This document shows, piece after piece, positions 6,809 through 14,401 of a stretch of DNA of 41,274 bases. The translations under genes were made by a program, and so were the position numbers. The DNA is taken from NCBI GenBank assembly GCA_020846005.1, contig JADLEQ010000006.1, positions 1-41,274 of the forward strand. The letters are read 5' to 3'. A model generated the notes under the pieces. That model was not told the origin of the DNA. It saw only the letters and a program-made list of their open reading frames with translations, and made no database searches. Source of the DNA: Polyangiaceae bacterium (GTDB taxonomy: Bacteria; Myxococcota_A; Polyangia; Polyangiales; Polyangiaceae). Position 1 is the first letter of the stretch; the number at the start of each line of letters is the position of its first letter.

Positions 6809-7891
6809 ATGGGGAACGACTGGAACGATCCTGCCGGACCCGGCGGCGAAGCGGCCCCGCTCCGCGGGCTCGAGGCGCTCACGCTGGGTGATCTGGAGGC
6901 GCTCCGGCTCATCCTCGGCGGCGGATCCGTCGTGGACTGGATGCAGCTCCACCTCGACTCGCCCGGGGGCCCGGCGGGCCTCCTCCGCACGCTGGAGCTC
7001 GAGCCGACGCAGCCGATCGACGCCGCGTACATCGATCACGTCAAGCGCGAGGCCATCGCCTACCTGAAGCGCAACTTCGGCTTCGCCATCCCGGGCCCGG
7101 TGGCGCGCGCGAGCCTCGAGGAGCTGCTCTGGATCGCCGCCGGCAAGGGACACCGCCAGGTTTGCGCGTGTACGGTGCTCAAGGTGGTGCACATCATCCA
7201 CCACCTGAACGGCCGAGAGCTCCTGTTCCGGCTGCCGGTGAGCGACCAGGACATGTTCCACCTGGTGGAGGAGAAGGTGTACCGCGTGGTCGGGGCCATG
7301 CTGAGCGAGGGGCTGCCGATCAGCGAGCTGATCGGGGGCCGGAAGAACCTCGACTCCACCTACACCAAGCTGCTGAGCAAGCCGGGCGCGACGACGACCG
7401 CGGTCTACGACAAGCTGCGCTTCCGGGTGGTCACCCGGACCCGCGAACAGATCATGCCGGTGCTCCTCCACCTGACGGAGCGCCTCTTCCCGTTCAACTA
7501 CGTCGTCCCCGGCGAGAGCACGAACACCATCTTCCACTTCCGGAGCTTCTGCGAGGCGCACCCCCACCTGCGCCGCCTCGTCCCGGGCCTGCAGCCCACG
7601 CGCGACGACGACGTGGGCGCGGGGGACAACCAGTTCAGCGCGCCGAGCTACCGCGTGATCCACTTCATCGCCGACGTGCCGGTGCGGGTCCCGCCGCAGG
7701 TGATGGAGCTCGCTCCCCCGGGGAGCGACGCGCTGGGCCCGGTCGTGTTCGTCCTGGTGGAGTTCCAGATCCTCGACGCCGAGAGCGAGGCCTCGAACGA
7801 GGCGGGCGACGCCAACCACGAGGCGTACAAGGCCCGGCAGCGCCAGGCGGTCTACTCGCGGCTCCGGCTGGGACCGCGCGGGCGAGGCTGA
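6809..7891 (+). CDS. TIGR04552-like conserved protein (possible RelA/SpoT-fold relative)
   Basis: 360 residues, soluble. It resembles the myxobacterial family TIGR04552. The N-terminal third is helical (LTLGDLEALRLILGGGSVVDW). The central part contains KLLSKPGATTTAVYDKLRFR followed by VVTRTREQIMPVLLHLTERL and FPFNYVVPGESTN, and later SAPSYRVIHFIADVPVRV. This order (DK.RFRVV, then ..NYV.P, then YR.IHF) is reminiscent of the RelA/SpoT synthetase fold, but catalytic residues cannot be assigned by eye. The ATG at 6809 has GAGG 5 bases upstream; a GTG codon immediately precedes it. Function is unknown, and the relation to alarmone synthetases is a hypothesis. Confidence 0.65.
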   Translation: MGNDWNDPAGPGGEAAPLRGLEALTLGDLEALRLILGGGSVVDWMQLHLDSPGGPAGLLRTLELEPTQPIDAAYIDHVKREAIAYLKRNFGFAIPGPVARASLEELLWIAAGKGHRQVCACTVLKVVHIIHHLNGRELLFRLPVSDQDMFHLVEEKVYRVVGAMLSEGLPISELIGGRKNLDSTYTKLLSKPGATTTAVYDKLRFRVVTRTREQIMPVLLHLTERLFPFNYVVPGESTNTIFHFRSFCEAHPHLRRLVPGLQPTRDDDVGAGDNQFSAPSYRVIHFIADVPVRVPPQVMELAPPGSDALGPVVFVLVEFQILDAESEASNEAGDANHEAYKARQRQAVYSRLRLGPRGRG

Positions 7892-7909
7892 GGCCCGGTC
7901 GCCGTCGGG

Positions 7910-7942
7910 CCCACGACCGGCCCACGACCGGCCCGCGACCGG
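7910..7942 (+). repeat. Three tandem 11-bp repeats between genes
   Basis: CCCACGACCGG occurs at 7910-7920 and 7921-7931, and CCCGCGACCGG at 7932-7942, followed by a decayed partial copy. It sits in the gap between the TIGR04552-like gene and the DUF507 gene. It is probably a replication-slippage product; no binding role is implied. Confidence 0.8.
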
Positions 7943-8001
7943 CCCGCGGGCGCGGCGGGATTTGCGTCGACAGCGGGGCGGTTGGGGGCTACGAGGGCGC
8001 C

Positions 8002-8511
8002 ATGCGTCTGCCCGCTGCCAGGATTCCACAGATCGCGGCCGAGATCGTGTCGGCGCTCACGAGCGCGCAGGCGATCGAGGCGGAGAGCCTGGCCGACGTG
8101 AGGGCAGACGTGGAGGCCGTCCTCACGCACTACGCCAACGAGGAGCAGGCGGCGACCGAGCGCGCCCGGGACCTGCTGGCGAAGCGCTCGGGGGCCGCGA
8201 GCGATCTCGGTCGGCTCAAGCGCCTCGCCGCCGAGGAGCGTGGCATCAAGATCGGCGAAGACGCCATCGACTACCTGCTCGACCAGCTCGTCGAGCTCCT
8301 CATGCACTCGTCGAGCGTCGACGAGGTCTTCGCGGAGGATCACGTCCTCAGGCTCAAGATGCGCGGCCCGCTCCGCAAGGTCGCCTCGGACGAGGCGGCG
8401 CTCGACACGGAGGTGCGCGGCCGAATGAAGCACCTCGAGGAGGGCACCGGCCTCTGGGACGTGGAGTACCGGCGCGTCCTCGAGGACGTGAAGCGGCGCA
8501 AGGGGCAATGA
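8002..8511 (+). CDS. DUF507 family protein
   Basis: 169 residues, predicted all-helical and cytoplasmic. It starts MRLPAARIPQIAAEIVSAL and has the charged helical blocks expected of DUF507, including DLLAKRSGAASDLGRLKRLA and a C-terminal MKHLEEGTGLWDVEYRRVLE. GAGG sits 5 bases before the ATG. Family members occur in deltaproteobacteria and Aquificae and have no established biochemical function. It is followed after 34 bases by the epimerase and probably heads the DUF507-epimerase-yicC-gmk operon. Confidence 0.8.
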   Translation: MRLPAARIPQIAAEIVSALTSAQAIEAESLADVRADVEAVLTHYANEEQAATERARDLLAKRSGAASDLGRLKRLAAEERGIKIGEDAIDYLLDQLVELLMHSSSVDEVFAEDHVLRLKMRGPLRKVASDEAALDTEVRGRMKHLEEGTGLWDVEYRRVLEDVKRRKGQ

Positions 8512-8545
8512 GCGCGAGCGGGCGGAGCGCGGGGCGAGAGGTCGC

Positions 8546-9511
8546 ATGAGCGTCGGTGCGCGGTTCCTGGTCACGGGCGGGGCGGGGTTCATCGGCTCGA
8601 ACCTCGTCGCGGCGCTGGTGCGCGCGGGCGAGCGGGTCCGCGTGGTGGACAACCTCTCCACGGGCTACTGGGAGAACCTCGGCGAGCTCCGCGGGAGCGC
8701 GCAGGTGGAGGCGATCACAGCGGACATCCGCGACCCGAGCGCGATGTCGGGCGCGTGCGCCGGCGTGGAGGTCGTCCTCCACCAGGCCGCGCTGGGCTCG
8801 GTGCCGAGGAGCATCGAGGACCCGGTGACCTCGGACGCCGTCAACACCGGCGGCACCGTCACCCTGCTCGAGGCGGCCCGGCGCGCCGGCGTGCGGCGCC
8901 TGGTCCTCGCGGCGTCCTCGGCGGCCTATGGGGACTCCCCCACCCTGCCGAAGCACGAGGCGATGCCGGCGAACCCGCTCTCCCCGTACGCCGTGAGCAA
9001 GCTCGCCGGCGAGCGGTACCTCGAGGTCTTCGCGAGGCTGCACGGCCTGGAGACGATCAGCCTGCGGTACTTCAACGTCTTCGGGCCCCATCAGCGGCCG
9101 GACGGCGCGTACGCCGCCGCCATCCCGCGCTTCGGCTCCGCGGCCCTCCGTGGGGAGCCCATCACGATCTACGGGGACGGCGAGACGACGCGGGACTTCT
9201 CCTACGTGGAGAACGCCGTCACCGCGAACCTCGCCGCCGCTGCTGCGCCGCGGAGGTTCACCGGCGAGGTCATCAACATCGCCACCGGCCGCCGCGTCTC
9301 GCTCAACGCCGTGGTGGCCGCGATCGGCGAGCGCCTCGGCCGCCCGATCGAGGTGGTCCACGCCGCGCCGCGCCCCGGCGACGTCCGGCACTCGCTCGCG
9401 GACGTCTCGCGCGCCGAGGAGCTGCTCGGGTGGCGTCCGCTGGTCCACTGGGAGGAGGGGCTCGGCCCTACGCTCGAGTTCCTGAGGACGCTGGTGGAGC
9501 CCCGTCCGTGA
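8546..9511 (+). CDS. NAD-dependent epimerase/dehydratase (UDP-sugar 4-epimerase-like, extended SDR)
   Basis: 321 residues. The NAD-binding motif TGGAGFIGSN is at the N-terminus. The active-site set is a Ser/Ser/Ala stretch (LAASSAAYGDS) and YAVSK, the YxxxK catalytic pair, near residue 150. RYFNVFGPHQRPDGAYAA and IYGDGETTRDFSYVENAV are typical of UDP-GlcNAc/UDP-glucose 4-epimerases of the WbpP/Gne type. The likely role is supplying a nucleotide sugar for surface polysaccharide. The substrate cannot be fixed from sequence. Its stop overlaps the yicC GTG start (GTGA), so yicC is translationally coupled to it. Confidence 0.85.
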   Translation: MSVGARFLVTGGAGFIGSNLVAALVRAGERVRVVDNLSTGYWENLGELRGSAQVEAITADIRDPSAMSGACAGVEVVLHQAALGSVPRSIEDPVTSDAVNTGGTVTLLEAARRAGVRRLVLAASSAAYGDSPTLPKHEAMPANPLSPYAVSKLAGERYLEVFARLHGLETISLRYFNVFGPHQRPDGAYAAAIPRFGSAALRGEPITIYGDGETTRDFSYVENAVTANLAAAAAPRRFTGEVINIATGRRVSLNAVVAAIGERLGRPIEVVHAAPRPGDVRHSLADVSRAEELLGWRPLVHWEEGLGPTLEFLRTLVEPRP

Positions 9512-10377
9512 GGAGCATGACGGGCCTCGGCGGCGGGCGCGCGGCGCTCGGCGAGGGCACCGTGGAGCTGGAGGTGAGGGCCCTGAACCACCGCTTCCTC
9601 GAGCTGCGCGTGCGCCTTCCGGCGGAGCTCCAGGATCAGACGCTCTTCCTCGAGCAGGAGCTCCGGCGCCGCCTCGGGCGCGGCCGCTACGACGTGACGG
9701 CCCGGCTCGACGGCCACGCCGTCCCCCCGCCCGTGCTCGACCGAGCGCGCGCCCGAGCCGCCCACCAGGCGCTGCGCGAGCTGCGGGACGAGCTCGAGCC
9801 CGGCACCCCGGTCGGCTTCGCTGCGATCGCCGCGCTGCCGCACGTGGTGGTGACGCCGGGCCTCCAGGTCGCGGACGCACGGCGAGCCCTCACCGCCGCG
9901 CTCGAGCTGGCGCTCGCCCAGCTCGGCGCGATGCAGCGCACCGAGGGCGCCACGCTCCGCGCCGAGCTCACCGAGCGCTGCGCGCACGCGCGAGAGTCGC
10001 TCCGCGCGATCGTCACGCGCCTCGAGGAGGGCGCCGGCGCGCTGCGCGCGCGCCTTCGGGCAAGGACCCAGCGCCTCGTGGGGGAGCTGGGCGTGTCCGT
10101 CGACACGCCCAGGCTAGAGGCCGAGCTGGTCCTGTTGGCCGAGCGCGCCGACCCGAGCGAGGAGCTCTCGCGCATCACCGCGCACCTGGCCGAGCTCGAG
10201 CGGCTCGCCGCGCTGGACGAGCCCGTAGGCCGGCGGCTCGATTTTCTCCTCCAGGAGCTCGCGCGCGAGTCGAACACCCTCGCGGCCAAGTGCGGCGACG
10301 CGCTCGCCGCCCACCGAGTCGTAGAGCTCCGGGCGGAGCTCGAGCGCATGCGGGAGCAGGTGCAGAATGTCGAGTGA
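9508..10377 (+). CDS. yicC: YicC/YloC family endoribonuclease
   Basis: 289 residues, the normal family length. The GTG at 9508 gives the canonical start (M)RSMTGLG, better than the ATG at 9517. The N-terminal domain has VELEVRALNHRFLELRVRLP. The C-terminal domain carries EAELVLLAERADPSEELSRI and the end block GRRLDFLLQELARESNTLAA with KCGDA. YicC proteins are stress-linked endoribonucleases acting on small RNAs and mRNAs. The gene overlaps the epimerase by 4 bases and gmk by 11 bases; the yicC-gmk order is conserved in many bacteria. Confidence 0.92.
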   Translation: MRSMTGLGGGRAALGEGTVELEVRALNHRFLELRVRLPAELQDQTLFLEQELRRRLGRGRYDVTARLDGHAVPPPVLDRARARAAHQALRELRDELEPGTPVGFAAIAALPHVVVTPGLQVADARRALTAALELALAQLGAMQRTEGATLRAELTERCAHARESLRAIVTRLEEGAGALRARLRARTQRLVGELGVSVDTPRLEAELVLLAERADPSEELSRITAHLAELERLAALDEPVGRRLDFLLQELARESNTLAAKCGDALAAHRVVELRAELERMREQVQNVE

Positions 10378-11008
10378 CGCGGCCGCCCCGGGGACGGACA
10401 CTCCGCTCCTCCTCATCGTGTCGTCGCCGTCCGGCGCCGGCAAGACGACGCTCACCGGCCGCCTGCTCGCGCGCGAGGCGGGGATCCGCTTCAGCGTGTC
10501 CCACACGACGCGCAGCCCCCGCGCGACGGAGCTGAACGGCCGCGAGTACCACTTCGTCGATCGCGACGCGTTCGAGGCGATGGCGGCGCGCGGAGCGTTC
10601 GTCGAGTGGGCCGAGGTCCACGGCAACCTGTACGGGACGGCCCGCGCCGAGCTGGCTCGGCTCCCCCTGCCCCGCGCCATCCTCTTCGACATCGACCACC
10701 AGGGTGCACGCCAGATCAAGGCGCGCATCCCCGACGCGGTGAGCGTGTTCATCCTCCCGCCGTCGATGGCCGAGCTCGAGCGCCGGCTCCGGGGGCGCGC
10801 GAGCGACGACGAGCCCACGGTCCAGCGTCGCTTCCGCGCGGCGCGCGACGAGATCGCTCACTACGGGCAGTTCGACTACGTCCTCGTGAACCAGGAGCTC
10901 GACGTCGCCACCGAGCAGCTCGTGTCCGTGCTCCGCGCCGAGGAGTGCCGCCGCCGGCGCGCCGCGCGGCACGCCGAGGCCCTGCTCGGCGAGCGGCGCG
11001 GAGGCTGA
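10367..11008 (+). CDS. gmk: Guanylate kinase
   Basis: 213 residues. It phosphorylates GMP to GDP with ATP in the cytoplasm. The P-loop SSPSGAGKTTL is near residue 20, the GMP-binding segment reads VSHTTRSPRATELNGREYHF, and EWAEVHGNLYGT and FDIDHQGARQIK are the expected later blocks. The C-terminus is rich in Arg and slightly extended. It starts within the last codons of yicC, indicating coupling. Confidence 0.95.
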   Translation: MSSDAAAPGTDTPLLLIVSSPSGAGKTTLTGRLLAREAGIRFSVSHTTRSPRATELNGREYHFVDRDAFEAMAARGAFVEWAEVHGNLYGTARAELARLPLPRAILFDIDHQGARQIKARIPDAVSVFILPPSMAELERRLRGRASDDEPTVQRRFRAARDEIAHYGQFDYVLVNQELDVATEQLVSVLRAEECRRRRAARHAEALLGERRGG

Positions 11009-11117
11009 GGGCGCTCGCGCCTCGATGCGGCGCCGCCGCCGGCCTCGCTCGGGCGCGTTCACGCCGGTTCGCCCCGTCGGCGGCGCAGCGCGACCGGGCG
11101 CGTGATATGCGGCGCCC

Positions 11118-11978
11118 ATGCGCGAAATCCTCGGCGTCATCGGCGGCAGCGGAATCTACGACATCCCAGGGCTCGAGCGCCTCGGCGAGGAGCGGGTCGA
11201 GACCCCCTGGGGGCCGCCCAGCGACGCCATCGCGCGGGGGCGGATCGGCGACCAGGAGCTCCTGTTCCTCCCGCGCCACGGTCGCGGCCACCGGATCGCG
11301 CCGCACGAGATCGACGCCCGCGCGAACGTCTGCGCGCTGAAGAAGCTCGGCGCGACGGCGATCGTGAGCCTGTCCGCCGTCGGCTCGATGAAGGAGGCGA
11401 TCCACCCCGGAGACGTCGTCGTCGTCGATCAGTACATCGACCTCACGAAGCGGCGACCCTCGACCTTCTTCGAGGGCGGCGTGGTCGCGCACGTCTCCTT
11501 CGCCGAGCCGACCTGCCAGCTCCTCTCCAGCGCGCTCGCCGCCGCCGCCCGCCGTGCCGGAGCGACCGTCCACCAGGGCGGCACGTACGTCTGCATGGAG
11601 GGCCCACAGTTCTCGACGCGCGCGGAGAGCTTGCTCTACCGGAGCTGGGGCGTCGACGTGATCGGGATGACGGCGATGCCCGAGGCGAAGCTCGCTCGCG
11701 AGGCGGAGCTCCCCTACGCGACGCTCGCGCTCGCCACGGACTACGACTGCTGGCACGAGGAGGAGCAGCCGGTCACCGTCGAGGCGGTGCTCGCCATCGT
11801 GCACGCGAACGCGGAGCGCGCGCGCGCGACGGTGCGGGAGCTCGCCGGAGCCGTCCCGGATCTCTCGGCCAGCCCGGCCCGCAGCGCGCTGGCGAGCGCC
11901 GTGATGACGGCGGCGGACGCCCGCGCCCCGGCCGCGCTCGCGCGTCTCGACTGGCTGCTCGCCCGGCGCGACGCCTGA
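11118..11978 (+). CDS. mtnP: S-methyl-5'-thioadenosine phosphorylase
   Basis: 286 residues, PNP/MTAP family 2. It cleaves methylthioadenosine, released by polyamine and related pathways, to adenine and methylthioribose-1-phosphate. Visible motifs are IGGSGIYDIPGLE at the N-terminus, FLPRHGRGHRIAPHEIDARA (phosphate/ribose site), GGTYVCMEGPQFSTRAES and VIGMTAMPEAKLAREAELPY. A candidate -10 box TATGCG (11106-11111) lies only 12 bases before the ATG, so the mRNA may have almost no leader. A closely related purine nucleoside phosphorylase is possible but less likely. Confidence 0.9.
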   Translation: MREILGVIGGSGIYDIPGLERLGEERVETPWGPPSDAIARGRIGDQELLFLPRHGRGHRIAPHEIDARANVCALKKLGATAIVSLSAVGSMKEAIHPGDVVVVDQYIDLTKRRPSTFFEGGVVAHVSFAEPTCQLLSSALAAAARRAGATVHQGGTYVCMEGPQFSTRAESLLYRSWGVDVIGMTAMPEAKLAREAELPYATLALATDYDCWHEEEQPVTVEAVLAIVHANAERARATVRELAGAVPDLSASPARSALASAVMTAADARAPAALARLDWLLARRDA

Positions 11979-12002
11979 GTCGTCCTCCGCTATGACGCCC
12001 CC

Positions 12003-12926
12003 ATGACCGCCTCGAGCAGCTCCTCGCACGTCCTCATCGTCGGGTCGATGGCCTTCGACGACCTCCACCTCCCCACCGGCAGCTTCCCGAGCGAGGTCGG
12101 CGGCTCGGCGACCTTCGCTGCGCTGTCGGCGTCCCTGTTCGCCCCGGCGCGCCTCGTGGCGGTCGTGGGCGAGGATTTCCCGGAGGCGACGCTTGCGCTG
12201 CTCCGCGAGCGCGGGAGCGACGTACAGGGCGTGGAGCGCGCCGCCGGCAAGACGTTCCGCTGGGCGGGCAGGTACGCGGACGATCTCGCCAGCCGCACGA
12301 CCCTCGACACCCAGCTCAACGTCTTCGCGGAGTTCCAGCCGCGCCTGCCGGAGGCGTACCGGGACGGTGGCGTCGTGCTGCTCGGCAACATCCACCCGCG
12401 CCTCCAGCTCGAGGTGCTGTCCCAGGTGAAGGCGCCGCTGCTCGTGGCGGCCGACACCATGAACTTCTGGATCGAGGGTGAGCGCGAGGCGCTGCTCGAG
12501 GTGCTGGCCCGCGTCGACCTGCTCGTCATCAACGACGAGGAACTCCGCCTGCTCGCGCGCGAGCGAAACCTCGTCCGCGCGGCGGGCCTCGTCCGGCAGC
12601 TGGGGCCGCGCTCGCTCGTGGTGAAACGGGGCGAGCACGGCGCGCTGCTCTTCGACGACGACGGCGCGTTCTACGCGCCCGCGTGGCCGCTCGAGGCCGA
12701 GGTCGACCCGACGGGCGCCGGGGACACCTTCGCGGGCGCGCTCCTCGGCTGGGTCGCGAGGAGCGGATCGGTGGACGCCAGGTCGCTGCGCCAGGGGCTG
12801 CACGTCGCCGCGACCGTCGCCTCGTTCTGCGTCGAGGACGTGGGCACGCGACGCCTGAGCACGCTCACGCGGGGCCACGTCACCTCGCGGCTCGAGGCGC
12901 TGGCCCGGCTGGTCCGCGTCGATTGA
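12003..12926 (+). CDS. PfkB family carbohydrate/nucleoside kinase
   Basis: 307 residues, ribokinase fold. The N-terminus has VLIVGSMAFDDLHLPTG and VGGSATFAALSASLFAPARL. The C-terminal signature VDPTGAGDTFAGALLGW supplies the anion hole and the catalytic Asp. The substrate is unknown; the neighbouring mtnP might suggest adenosine or methylthioribose chemistry, but that is inference. The ATG is 12 bases after TATGAC (11991-11996), again suggesting a very short leader. A strong GC hairpin follows the gene. Confidence 0.88.
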   Translation: MTASSSSSHVLIVGSMAFDDLHLPTGSFPSEVGGSATFAALSASLFAPARLVAVVGEDFPEATLALLRERGSDVQGVERAAGKTFRWAGRYADDLASRTTLDTQLNVFAEFQPRLPEAYRDGGVVLLGNIHPRLQLEVLSQVKAPLLVAADTMNFWIEGEREALLEVLARVDLLVINDEELRLLARERNLVRAAGLVRQLGPRSLVVKRGEHGALLFDDDGAFYAPAWPLEAEVDPTGAGDTFAGALLGWVARSGSVDARSLRQGLHVAATVASFCVEDVGTRRLSTLTRGHVTSRLEALARLVRVD

Positions 12927-12959
12927 GCGCCGCCCGGGGCGCGCGCTCCCGGGGAGCCC

Positions 12960-12992
12960 GCCGCGCGCCGCGGCTGCCGCGCGGCGCGCGGC
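12960..12992 (+). terminator. GC-rich stem-loop after the PfkB gene
   Basis: GCCGCGCGCCG (12960-12970) pairs perfectly with CGGCGCGCGGC (12982-12992), and the 11-base loop contains a further CGG/CCG pair. It lies 34 bases after the kinase stop and is followed by ATTGTT rather than a long T tract. It may be an intrinsic terminator of the high-GC type. Confidence 0.5.
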
Positions 12993-13053
12993 ATTGTTCC
13001 GGCGGCCCGGACGGGGTAGGACTCCGTGCGTCCACCAGGCTGGAGCTCCGATC

Positions 13054-14178
13054 ATGACCCGCAACCTCACGCCCTTCTTGCGCCCCCTCCTCCTCTCGGC
13101 GACCTTCGCGCTCGCCGCGCTCGCCGTGGCGCCGGGCTGCAGCAGTGACAGCGACGGCGGCGGCAGCGGCGGCGCGGCGGGCACCGGCGGCGCGGGTGGC
13201 GGCGGGAGCGCCTGCACGCCCACGGCAGCCGAGTGCTACCTCGACGGCACGGCGGGCCCCGGCGCCGCGTGCCTCGCGCGGCACGACAACACGGGGCAGC
13301 CCACCGTGCAGCTCCGGGTGTCGCAGATGGCGGTCGACAGCCCGACGGTGCTCGCGTCGCCGTTCATGCAGGACGCGATCATCACCAAGAAGGTCAACTT
13401 CAACCAGCCGACCTGCAACCAGAACGGCAACGGGCAGTTCAACATCCTGCTGGAGTTCGACCCCGCCTCGAAGGAGCTCACCGTGGGCACCGCCGTCCCC
13501 CACGCGCTCATCGGCAGCGGGACGGACCCGAAGGCCGACGGCGCGTGCTTCACGACGGCGACGGATCCGGGCTCCGGGATCCAGATCGAGCCCGTCAAGG
13601 CCATCGCGACGGTGGACGGCCAGAAGATCACCGCCTCCTTCGATCGGCTCGTCCTGCCGGTGTACCTCGAGGACAAGGACAGCAACTACGTCCTGCTCCC
13701 GCTCAACAAGGTCGTGCTCTCCTTCACGCTGAGCGAGGACTCCAACTGCGTGGGGCGGTACAAGACGGAGTCGCTCCAGCCGGAGACGAGCTGCGCGCCG
13801 CCGCTCGGCGAGTTCGCCTGGGAGAACGGCGGCACGCTCGACGCCTACATCACCGCCGTCGAGGCCGAGAGCGTCCAGGTGGTGAGCCTCGGGCAGACGC
13901 TCTGCGTGGTCCTCAGCGGGGATTCCGCCAAGTGGGGCGGCACGCCGGGGTACGCGTGCGACGTGAACGACCCGTCGAAGCTCTGCAAGGGCTGCGCGTA
14001 CGCGGACGTGAACCTCGGCACGAACGGCCAACCGAAGCCCGCCGGCGAGCTCGTCTACCCGGACGGCGACTGGTGCGCGGCCACGAACGCCGCGGCCACC
14101 GCGACGTGCAAGGACGCGTTCCACCTGGTGACCGGGATCGCCGCGAGCGCCATCCGGATCAACCCGACCTGCGACTGA
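13054..14178 (+). CDS. Lipoprotein with Gly-rich linker, unknown function
   Basis: 374 residues. The signal peptide ends LAVAPGC, a usable lipobox, and is followed by Ser/Asp and a Gly/Ala-rich linker (DGGGSGGAAGTGGAGGGGS), a typical exported-lipoprotein arrangement in Polyangiales. The mature domain has about a dozen cysteines, several near the C-terminus (CKGCAYADVN, DWCAATN, NPTCD), suggesting disulfides. It contains strand-rich stretches such as ITASFDRLVLPVYLEDKDSN and VVLSFTLSEDSNCVGRYKTE. No family was recognised. TAGGACT at 13017-13023 is a candidate -10 box 31 bases upstream of the ATG. Confidence 0.75.
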   Translation: MTRNLTPFLRPLLLSATFALAALAVAPGCSSDSDGGGSGGAAGTGGAGGGGSACTPTAAECYLDGTAGPGAACLARHDNTGQPTVQLRVSQMAVDSPTVLASPFMQDAIITKKVNFNQPTCNQNGNGQFNILLEFDPASKELTVGTAVPHALIGSGTDPKADGACFTTATDPGSGIQIEPVKAIATVDGQKITASFDRLVLPVYLEDKDSNYVLLPLNKVVLSFTLSEDSNCVGRYKTESLQPETSCAPPLGEFAWENGGTLDAYITAVEAESVQVVSLGQTLCVVLSGDSAKWGGTPGYACDVNDPSKLCKGCAYADVNLGTNGQPKPAGELVYPDGDWCAATNAAATATCKDAFHLVTGIAASAIRINPTCD

Positions 14179-14401
14179 CGGGCCCGCCCCGCCCGCACCC
14201 TCGCCCGCCGGTCACCCGGTGGTCGACCACGAGCGCCGAGAGCGCCGTCCCGACCGTGCTCGACCGCCCGGCGGCGCCGACCTGGGGAGCGCGGCGCCCG
14301 ATCCGAGGTTGTGTACCGAAGGGCGACCGCCGGGCCCGAAGTTGAGCTAGACTGCAACGCGGCTCGGCTGGCGAGCCCCTCCTTCAACCTCGGAGCGTCA
14401 G

